From contig BTPG01000004.1 in NCBI GenBank assembly GCA_036245525.1, positions 213,466,751 to 213,530,750 on the forward strand: a stretch of 64,000 nucleotides of DNA, written 5' to 3'. Shown here piece by piece: positions 21,609 to 32,705 of the stretch (the first letter of the stretch is position 1; every line of letters starts with the position of its first letter). Position numbers and translations under genes: made by a program. A model generated the notes under the pieces. It was not told the DNA's origin. It saw nothing but the letters and a program-made list of their open reading frames with translations, and made no database searches. This DNA is from Semisulcospira habei. Taxonomy: Eukaryota > Mollusca > Gastropoda > Semisulcospiridae.

Positions 21609-24600
21609 ATGTGCGTGTCTCTCATGGCTCCCGAGAGGACCTTCGGTGAGCAAAAGTCCTCTGGCTGACCTGCAGTGAGCAAGAGTCCTCTGACTGACTA
21701 CAGCTGACATTGGGCCTACTAAGGTTGATGTCCGTCAAAAACACTTTTGTTATACTTGCTGACTTTGTCATCACACACAAATATAACTTCATCACTATGA
21801 CAACACAAATCTGAATAACACAGTCTGAATTTATGGGCCTTAGGGGCTGGGTCCACGCTACCAGAATTTGCCACTAGCAATGTGTGGTAAGCAACAATTT
21901 GCCCCCTGCCACATTGGCTTCGTGGCACACGTTTCAATGTGCGCGCAATGTGTTGTACTGACTGACCTGCCATTACCATACATGGAACAGCTCTCACGGC
22001 GCGCCCGGTTGAAATATTCGGAGCTGCGGGAGTCCCATATGCATGGGAACTCTCGGACAAGGTTGATCAATTTACTCACTGGAGACGTGATGCATACGGA
22101 TACGCAGCTATTTGCAGCGTTTCCACATGCGGCGCGTCTCCAATGAGTTAACAGTCTCAAAGCCGTCAGCCGTCGCTCAGCTTCTCCGCCATTGTTTTCC
22201 GGATCGCCGGAAGATGAAGAAACGGGAAGTGGCGCAAGAACACCGCTGATTGGCTGAGAGGCGGCAACATTGCTCGAGCCTTGCCGGCTACCACAAAAAA
22301 ATAGACTCGGTTTGTATCGGGTCGCAATTTGTGGCGGCAATATTGTAGGCGCCCCTAATTGTGGCAGCAACATTGCCGCCACAAAATTGAGCCCGGCAAT
22401 AGGTGTTTGTGGTAGCGTGTGCCCAGCTTCTTAGGTGTCCCAGGCTCATCTGTACTGTTACCCCCCAAGGTGCATACATTCACTGATGATGTAAAATCAT
22501 GAACTCATTCAAGGCTTCCCGCATCAACAGCTGTAAAAGTGTTGGATAATTGTCACCAGTTAACTCAATTAGCTCAAGGCACCATGCATCAATGTTACGA
22601 TTGTGGTTGTGTTATCCTGTGAGAGCGTGCGTGTGTTGATCGTAGGTAACGATCCGATGTTTATTTGAGCTATCACGGTTATGATTCACGTGTTTTTTTA
22701 ATAGATTTTTCTTTTGTTCGTGAGTAGAGCCGATTTCGTTTTGTTAAGTTTAGTCCGGAACGTTGTAGACAGGTCGCACTGTCTGGTGGCCTCGTAAGTG
22801 TCACGTCGGTTAGTTGACATCGCAACATTTTCGCTACTTTTTGTTTTCCTGTGCGCGTGTATCGAGCAGCCTTTATTTCGTTTGGTGAATGTTCTCGTAC
22901 CTTTTTGAGCTATCATAGATAGGGTTACCATACTTTTATGTGTCTTTATTATACGCTAGAATTTAGAGCTGAAGTGAGCAGCCGTGTTTTTGTAGCCTGT
23001 TATATTGTTTCTGGAAAGTTTATGTTAATGAGCTTCGGCTGCGTGTTGTTCTGGTTGGTTGAGTTGTGTGTTTTCCGTGGAAGATTCTGGAATTTGATAG
23101 TATATATAAGGAGGGCGCTGGGAAAGCCCGTGAGTACATTGTCTTGCTTTGTCAGTTGTAGAGATACGCAGTTTATTGCGAGAGACGCTGTGTATGAGAA
23201 ACTTTGAGCCGTAGTGTGGACATAGCAAAAGAGACTTTGTATTCAGTAGTTTGTGCATTTGAGAGTGCATTACTGTGTGGATATCGCATCGCTGAATTAA
23301 ATATTGTTGGAACTGTTACTCCAGTATTGTCTACATCCTTAAGCCACGTGTGACGGATTGCAGCTGAACGAGGTTTACTTTAAAGAACTCTATGTGTGTG
23401 TGTCTGGTGTGTTTATCATACTTCGACTACAACTCCACCACGTAACATTTTGGCGACCCCGACGAGATCTCTTCAGTTGGTTCAGTGGAAAGGGTAGCAG
23501 GAGAAAACAGCCAGCAGTGAAAAGCAGAGATGGCGACATCGGAGATGGAGATATTCCTGAAAATTGGAAAGGAATGTGGACTCGAAGGAGCTCAACTCCT
23601 CGAGTTTGTAAAGGAGAGAGAGGAGAAAGAAGAAAAGAGACGAGAGAGAGAGAAGAAAATGAGAGACTGGAGAGAGAAGAGAAAGAAGAAAAGAAACGAG
23701 AGAAAGAAGAAAGGGAGAGACTGGAAAGAGAAGAAAGAGCCAAAGAACGTGAAATCAGGAGACTCGAAATCCAAGCAGAAGAAGCAGAGAAACAGCGAAG
23801 AGAGGCAGAGAAACAACGAGAAGAGGAGCGAGAAGAGGCGGAGAGGCAACGTCAACACGAAATTCATCTAAAGCAGATGGAGATAGAGGCACAGAGCCAG
23901 AGAACTAATGAAGCAACAGCATTAGCGAGCAGAGAACAAACAGCCCGTGCGCCCAAACTTCCACCTTTCATTGAAAATTCAGATAAGATGGACGCTTATT
24001 TGGAGCGATTCGAGCGCTTCGCAAATAGCAACAATTGGAAACAAGAGACTTGGCCTATTAAACTGAGCGTACTTCTAACTGGCAAAGTGCTTGAATTTTA
24101 CACCCGTTTGCCAAGAGAAGAAGCCGAAGATTATACTCAGTTGAAAGCCGCCCTGTTGAGACAGTACGACTTCACTGAAGAAGGTTACAGGCGACGATTT
24201 CGGAACTGCAAGCCTGAAGAAGGAGAAACACCCGGCCTATTCATTGAGAGAATCAGAAGCTACCTGGAGAAATGGATAGAGCTGGCTGGCCTAAACAGAG
24301 AGTACCAAGATCTGTGCGACCTCGTCATCAAAGAACAAGTTTTCAGCGCATGTTCTAAGGACCTGGCCGCCCACCTCAGAGAGCAAAAAGACCAGTCACT
24401 AAAGGCCCTGGCCGACTTCGCTCAAAGATACCTTGACGCTCACAACATGAAGTTCGGGTCCAGTAAGCCACAGCGTGTGTCTGCACCAGCAGAGGAAATC
24501 CACAATGTCAGAGACACCCCGAGATACAAGCCAGTGGAGAACCTGACATGTTTTCTCTGTGGAAAGAAAGGTCACAAAGCGATACGGTGTCCTTCTAAAG

Positions 24601-27433
24601 ATGTTCCCCGAGGTGACAACATCAGAAGATCCAACCAAGATCGTGGGATAGCAGGCAGAAGCAGTACCACGTCTCAACACAGAGCTGCCGCTGTATTAGC
24701 CAATGATATGACATCATCCAATGACTTTGAATCCAGAGAAAAGCGAGTTACACCAGAGCTGATCGAATCTTTCAGAAAGAATGGACGCATCCCAGTAGGA
24801 GATGGGACTACATTTTTACCAGTCTCAAACATCGCGCTGCCTGAGAATGAAGTGCCGAACATGCCGGTGGTGTCAGGATTCGTCGGCGACACACCAGTGA
24901 GAGTGTTGAGTGACACTGGTTGTAGCTGCATCATCGTGAGAGAGGACCTAGTAGCTGAAGACCAGAAGCTACAGGAGTGGACCACCCTCATTTTGGCTGA
25001 CGGAACTGTAAGGATTATCCCCCTTGCCAAAATCAGTGTCTACATCCCATACTTAACAGGAGAGGTGAAGGCGTTGTGCGTGAAGACGCCAGTCTACGAC
25101 CTCATCATCGGAAACATTGATGGTGCCAGAAACGCAGACGACCCAGATCCAGAGTGGAGACCTGAAATATGTTCTGTTACCACGAGAAGTCAAGCAAAGA
25201 AGAGTCACCAGACCATCCCTCTAAAAGTGGCGGACAACACGGAAGCAGCAGTGGTGAATAAAGAAAGGCTGGTGGAGCTACAGAGAGGTCAAGACAAACC
25301 AAAATTGGCGGAATCGGTGCATCTTGCTGATGACGAAAGACTAGACGACGAGAACCTGTTTGACCTTAATGAACTCCAACACAAAGAGAATGTAGAAGAT
25401 ATCCAGTTCGGTCAGAATCTGACCCAGACTCAACGTGAAGAACTGCGCGTCCTGACTCAAGAGTTCGAGCATCGGTTTACACCTGACCCAGGGACAACAG
25501 ACACCATCCAGCCTGAGGTTAATCTTACATCCGACAATCCGGTTTGCGACGAGTCATGTCGTCTGTTTCGCTACACGAGTAAAGGACCGAGAAAGAATGT
25601 TCGAGAGACGCCGGACCTGAGAGACGACAGGGATGCCAAATCGCCAGTTGTTATCGCGAAGGAACAAGGGAGATCCAATTTGGTGTGTATGAACTGTGAC
25701 ACTTTTCCTAAGCTGACAGTGTTCGACCCCGGACCAGTGACTTTTGAACTGTGAACTGTAACTTATGGTTTGGTGATGTTCCTGAAACATACTTTGACAT
25801 TATTTTTAGTTTAACCCAAGGATTCACAGAACTTTGGAGCAGATTACCTGAGCAGAGCAGTTTAAATGAACATTTCTGTGTCCAGAACATTTGTATGAAA
25901 CATTTCCATGCTCAGGACTGTTTACAGGAACTGTGAGACGTTTATTTTAATTTGATTTTTGATGTGAAATTATATTTGTTTAGGGTTTTGTGTAGGTTTA
26001 CACAGCCACAACCGTATTTTTTAAATTGAGAAGAAATTTTTGTGAAATTTCATTCTTAAGAGGGGGGTAATGTTACGATTGTGGTTGTGTTATCCTGTGA
26101 GAGCGTGCGTGTGTTGATCGTAGGTAACGATCCGATGTTTATTTGAGCTATCACGGTTATGATTCACGTGTTTTTTTAATAGATTTTTCTTTTGTTCGTG
26201 AGTAGAGCCGATTTCGTTTTGTTAAGTTTAGTCCGGAACGTTGTAGACAGGTCGCACTGTCTGGTGGCCTCGTAAGTGTCACGTCAGTTAGTTGACATCG
26301 CAACATTTTCGCTACTTTTGTTTTCCTGTGCGCGTGTATCGAGAAGCCTTTATTTCGTTTGGTGAATGTTCTCGTACCTTTTTGAGCTATCATAGATAGG
26401 GTTACCATACTTTTATGTGTCTTTATTATACGCTAGAATTTAGAGCTGAAGTGAGCAGCCGTGTTTTTGTAGCCTGTTATATTGTTTCTGGAAAGTTTAT
26501 GTTAATGAGCTTCGGCTGCGTGTTGTTCTGGTTGGTTGAGTTGTGTGTTTTCCGTGGAAGATTCTGGAATTTGATAGTATATATAAGGAGGGCGCTGGGA
26601 AAGCCCGTGAGTACATTGTCTTGCTTTGTCAGTTGTAGAGATACGCAGTTTATTGCGAGAGATGCTGTGTATGAGAAACTTTGAGCCGTAGTGTGGACAT
26701 AGCAAAAGAGACTTTGTATTCAGTAGTTTGTATTTGAGAGTGCATTACTGTGTGGATATCGCATCGCTGAATTAAATATTTTTGGAACTGTTACTCCAGT
26801 ATTGTCTACATCCTTAAGCCACGTGTGACGGATTGCAGCTGAACGAGGTTTACTTTAAAGAACTCTATGTGTGTGTGTCTGGTGTGTTTATCATACTTCG
26901 ACTACAACTCCACCACGTAACAATCAATAGCTATGCAAGTGTTGTATAGCATTGACACCTACAGCACACAAAAGAGTTAAACACACTTACCATATGTTGA
27001 GTAGTTGGCCTGCATAGCAAAACCAACAGGATCAGCATTCAGAGTGGCAGCCGCAGTGAGGTTAAAGATGATGATGACGGTGTTGTAACGGGACAACACC
27101 TTCGCTTCGCTGTCACCAGTCCAGTTGGCGTTGAGTGGCGGGGCCCGCAGGGAATCGCCGTCGAAAAAACGGATCACGTCTTTCCTGCCAAGGTCAAAAA
27201 AAGATAAGACAGTACTACTTTCAAAGACAGTACTAGCAAAGGTCCTCAGGCCCATGATGGCTACAGTGGGCCCGTGCACGGGCCCACTGCAGCTGTTGTG
27301 GGCCTGAAGACATTTTGCTACTGGGTTTATTGCTTGCAAGGGAAATTCATCTTTAACAACTAAACTTGAATTCTCAATGTTGACCAACATCACATTTTAA
27401 CACCATCATGTTTGCAGCGACCAGCTGTAAGCA

Positions 27434-27510
<77 letters not shown>

Positions 27511-30500
27511 TGTGTGTGTGTGTGTGACTGCAAACAGTATTGCTGGCTGCATGCACAAGTGTGTTAACCCCTTAACTACTGAGGAAAAATGAACACAATA
27601 CAGCTGCAAGAGACACAGATCCTCAAAAGCCACCCCCCCCCCCCTGCTCCCTCCCCGCAGTTGCTGAGGCTCATGGCTCATGACGATCTATGCCAGATCC
27701 AGATTACTGTCCCTGCTCACACCAAAAAAGCGTATGCCTCCTGCTGACTGAGACCAATTTGTATACAAGTTTCTTGGACGTTTGTTTCTTTCAGTTGTTG
27801 AATGATTGAAAATTTCAGAAATGAAATATGTATTCAGTGGCAGGGAAGGTGTTGACCCTCTTAGCCCCAAGGTCCCATTTCTCAAATTTTGGAGGTGTTG
27901 CGTAACGACTATGTACCAGTTGTAGGAGATGGTTTGATCATGATAATTCAATGGTAGTGCCAGATGAGCTTGGCGCCTTCAGACGCCAAGCTCATCTGGC
28001 ACTACCATTGAATTATCATGATCAAACCATCTCCTGCTGCAGAGTCCCAGGGTTAAATGGGTCAACCGTCACTCCAAGTCGCCTGTTACTACCTTAATGA
28101 GGTTAATGTATCATGGGCAGACATCAAACCAAACAACTGACGCAGGACAGACTATGTATGCAAATTGCATGGTGCATTTTCTACACACAACGTACTAATG
28201 TGAATATCAGCATTGTACTACATAAACTGCTCACTGTGTGTAGAAATTGTGCTATAAAAGCAATGTGGCATGAGCTACCTAAATGGTGTAGTGAAATTTC
28301 TCGCCACGATGTACAGACAAGGGATGTATCTTTACACCTTTGTTATTTAAGAAAAAAAGAAGAACAAACGGACATTTTGGGTGTACAGGTATATGTACGT
28401 ATGTGATATGTACATACCTAAAATCATCTGTATAAGTTTGGTTAAAAAAAAAGTACAAATGATGAATTTACAGGTGAAATTAGAACATACTGTATATTTC
28501 TACTCATCACGTGTATCAAAGGTTAACCATTAAGCCCCAATGACATACAGCATAATATGGCTTGACCATGATATTTCAAGGGTAGTGCCAGATTAGCTTG
28601 GTGCACTACCCTTGAATTATCATGGTTGATCCATCCATTGCAACTGGTACACAGTTGTCAGGTAACACCTAAAAAATGTACTTTTTTCTCAAATGTATTT
28701 TTTCAAAAAATACTTACCGATGGCATTACTGTATGGAAGATACACTTAGCTTAACGATTTCAGCCTAAGAATCTGTTGTGTATACATACACAACCAGGGA
28801 GGCGACTCTAGGGAGTCGTTACCAAGAAACCCAGAGTAGCCTCCCTTCCCTCCTTATCCAGTCACGCGTGCAGTGGTGCCACGCCAGTCGAACGCTATAG
28901 CGCTCCGACGGCAAGCGGGGTAGGCGGGAGGGCCATTCGAGTAAGTATTTTTCAAAAAGAAATACACTTTAGAGAAAAATACATTGTTTACACCCGGCGG
29001 CATCACTATATGGAAGAATAGCAAAAAGGAGGAGGGTGCCACCCGCTAGGTCCCGTCACTGCTTTGTGCTTAGCGGTCGTGAACAGGAGCAACCTCCTGA
29101 CGATTTCAGCTAAGCGTACATAGGGCGCCAGAGGCGCCGGGAGGGAGTGTTGCGCTGCAGCAATGTCCCCCACTAGGGCCAGGTTGTCCTGCTGGCCCGC
29201 GAGGTCCCTGAGGTAGAAGCGGGCAAAGGTGGAATTAGCCCGCCACCCACCACAATGTGTCGCATGCCACAGTTCCGATTAAATGCGCAGAGATATCGTC
29301 CCTGCCGGGGGACAGCAGCAGGAAGAGGTGGGTTGGGCCACGCTGAATAGGCTTTGTCCTGCACAGGATCCACTGAGAGCGCATGCAGCTCGCTGACTCT
29401 GGATGCTGTAGCAAGTGCCAGCAGGAAAAAGGTCTTCCTGGTTACGTCCGCCAGACTGGGCAAGGGCAGAGGCTCTAACCTACTCGAATTCAGACAGGTA
29501 AGGACCCAGGGGAGGTCCCAGCGAGGGACGAGTGAATATGGGACTGGTCGCTGGAGCTCAAAGTGGCGCATCAGGTCCGAGAGGTCTGGACCCGGGTACG
29601 CCCCAGGGTCCGCGCGGCCCAAATAGCGGTAAGTGTCTGCCACCATGGAGAGGTATCCCCGGATGGTGATAGGGGCCAGGTTCTGCTCCTGAAGTAGCCA
29701 CAGGAAGAACTCGGCTAGCTGGGGGGGACGTCAGCGCCGTGGGGGAGAGGTGCCTAGACTCGCACCATCCCCGGAAGACTCGCCACTTGGCCTTGTACAC
29801 CCGGCGGGTAGAAGATCTGCAGGCCACAGGGATAGCCTCCACCGCAGCACGCAAGAAACCTCTTGAGGAAAGGGCTTGCCGCACAACCTTCAGGCGTGTA
29901 AGAGGAGCCGCTCCGGGCACGGGTGAAAAAGCTTCTGCCTGGGCTGCTTCAGCATCATGCGGGGGTGGGCAAAGGTGGGGGGGGGGGGGGGGGTGTCTGT
30001 GGTGAGGCTGAGGAGATCAGTGGTCCAGCTGCTGTTCCAGCTGAACAGAGCGACGAAGACAATCGCGTTGCAGCCCCTGAGCTTCAGCAAGACCTTGGGC
30101 ACTAGCACCGTCAAGAGGGTACACCTAGGCCATGAGGCCCTCCCAAAAGACAGAGAGCATCCACTGCCCACTCGACGGGGTCCACGAAGGGGGAGACGAA
30201 GATAGGGAGCCGTCCATTCCGAGTCATGAACAGGTCGATCATCGGGGTCCCCTCTACCAAATCATGTGGAAGATCTCCGGACTCACCAACCACTCGGTGT
30301 GCAAGAACTGACCTTTCCGCAAGGGGGAGTCTGCAAGGACGTTCAGGTGGCCTGGAATGTGGCGAGCCCGGAGCGAGATGGCGCGGTCCTTGCACCACAG
30401 GAGCAGCTGGTAAAGCAGCATGCAGAGGGTTGGGGAGCGAGTGCCCCCTTGCTTCTGGATGCACGTGATGACCGTCTCATTGTCGGACATGACCAGGACC

Positions 30501-32663
30501 TCTTGGTGGAGGAGACGTGTCTGCCAACAGTCGAGTGCCAACCACACTGCCTTCAACTCCAGCCAGTTGATGTGTTTGTCCGAGGTCTGGGGGCCATGGG
30601 CCTGAAGCTGCAGAGACGTCCGGCAGGAGGTGCGCGCCCCAACCCGATCAGCTGGCATCGATGCAGAGGGAGAGCCGCGGCAGGGGAGAGTTGAGGGGAA
30701 CTCCCGAGATGAGCTAGGCGGGGTCCTGGAAGTCGGTCCGGACGAGCGGGAGGACAGGGACTGGCGCCACAAGGTCACGGGAGGATGGGCTCCAATGGGC
30801 AAGGAGATGGAGCTGGAGCAGGCTTGAGTAGTGCCGGCCCAGCGGCAAGAGTTCTGCCGCTGCGTTCATAAGGCCGAGTAGTTTCAACCAGACCTGGGCC
30901 GGGACCATGTCCGCGCGGGACACCCGGCGGGAAAACTCCACCAACTTCGTGATGCATGCCTCCGGCAGTCTCACTAGACTGTGGTCGGTGAGAAACTCCA
31001 TACCGAGAAGGACAAACCGGCAGGATGGAGTGAGGTCGGACTTCCCTCTGTTGACCAGGAAGCCGAGCCGACGGAGGGCTAGGAACGCGTCCCAGTCCGC
31101 GGCGAGAGTGGCAGAGTCCTGGTTCCGGAGAAGTAGGTTGTCCAAATAATTGGAGGTGGGGCTGGTGGACGTCTGACGGGCCTTAGCGACCACTGCATCC
31201 ATGATCCGTGTGAACACCCAAGGGCTGAGGTTGAGGCTGAAGGGGAGAGCCTGGAACTGATAGACCACCCCGCAATAGGCGAAGCGCAGAAAACGCTGAG
31301 AGGCCGGGTGAACGGTGACGTGTAGGTAGGTGTCTGGAAGATCGAGGCTGACGGCAAAGTCCATGGAGCGCACGGCGGCCTTCAGGGCCCGAGCTGTCTC
31401 CACCCGAAACAGGGGGGCGGAGATGAACTTGTTGAGCGCGGACAGGTCGATGATAGGGCACCACTGGCCGCCTGGCTTCGGCACCAGGAAGAGGGCTGTA
31501 AAAGGCCAGGGACTAGTGCTGCACGATCACCTGCGTTACGGACTTGAGGAGCAAGGCCGAGATCTCGTCCTGCAGAGCATCCACCTTGAGCCGGTTGACT
31601 GGGACATGTGTCCAGACAGGTGCGCGGTGAAGCAGAGGGGGGAGTTGAAAGAAAATTCGCAGGCCCTCCAAAACGGTAGTGAGCACCCAAGGGTTGTCTG
31701 GCAGCAGCGACCGCCACTCGTCACTGTGCAGGGCTAGCCGCCCGCCGACTGGGGGCTCTGCAGCGGTTGGTGGGGGCGAGGGAGGAGGGAGGGAGTCAGC
31801 GGGCCCTGCCCCGCCCGAATCTGCGGGCGGGCCAGGCCAGGCGGGAGCAACGCCCGCGGGGGCGCAAGGGCGACTGGAAGGACTGGAGGGGGGGGGGGGG
31901 GAGGGGGCGTGGGCATTCCTGAAGACGGGCCGGGAGGAGGGTCTGAAGGACCGCAGGGCACGACCCACCGCCCTATGGGAGGCCTGAAAGCGAGCTGAGG
32001 GGGGCTTGGGGGTGCTCGGCCAGCGGTCCTTGGAGGCTTCCTACACTGCCTGCCAGGTGGGGCCGAAGAGTAGGGGACCCCCGATCGGCGCTCGGCGGAG
32101 CTGAGAGCGGATGGCCGCAGGGAGGAGCGGGCACTGATCCAACAAGGCATCCCGGCGCATCAGGTCACAGGTCGCGGCCGCGGAGAGGGCGTGGGTGGAA
32201 GCATGGTAAGCTGCTCGGTTGGCCGCGACCGCCAACGCGTGGATGTCACGACGGGGATCTGCGTCGGGGCGCTCCAAGGACTCTTCCACGCATTGGAGCA
32301 CTGCCTGGGTCGCCAGTTCCAAGAAGTCCGTGCAGGCCAGGAAGTTACGGACCAAGGTTGCCGTGTTGGAGAACCCGAAGAAAATGCAACGCCGTAGGGC
32401 CTGCTGGCCCCCCATTAGAGTCTCAGCGGGGGGATCTACCGGAGGAAGAGGGCAGACGAACGATTAAGAGTGACCCGAGTACCAGTTCTGCCGGAACCTG
32501 ATTATCTACGCCCGCCCCTCTCCGTCAGCCAACCCTGCTCTAGCTGGGCATTGAATGCCTCTGTCAGGTCCCGAAACCCGGGGGGTTAAGGGAGGGACTT
32601 AAACTTCTTGGTCATGCACAGCACGTCCACAAGAGCCGAGGCCTTCCTTTTCATCGGTGGGGA

Positions 32664-32705
<42 letters not shown>

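Larger units (their letters stand above)
22593..26922 (+). mobile_element. Gypsy-like LTR retrotransposon, internally deleted, recent
   Basis: Two LTRs (855 and 852 bp, TGTTACGATT...CACGTAACA) differ at only about seven places, flanked by a 5-bp duplication (ATCAA). The interior holds gag, protease and only the very start of a reverse-transcriptase region; the RT core, RNase H and integrase are missing. At 4.3 kb it is shorter than an autonomous element. Gypsy-like is inferred from the gag-knuckle-protease order and the RT-start similarity. It sits antisense in a host intron and must depend on an intact relative for movement. Confidence 0.92.

Noticed and set aside
23592..23867. Phe/Leu/Ser-rich frame opposite gag
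   Set aside because: Complement of the A/G-rich coil region, not a membrane protein.
28113..28406. 97-codon frame as a possible LINE piece or gene
   Set aside because: A faint resemblance to LINE C-terminal ends (W-x-x-L-P) is too weak to support.
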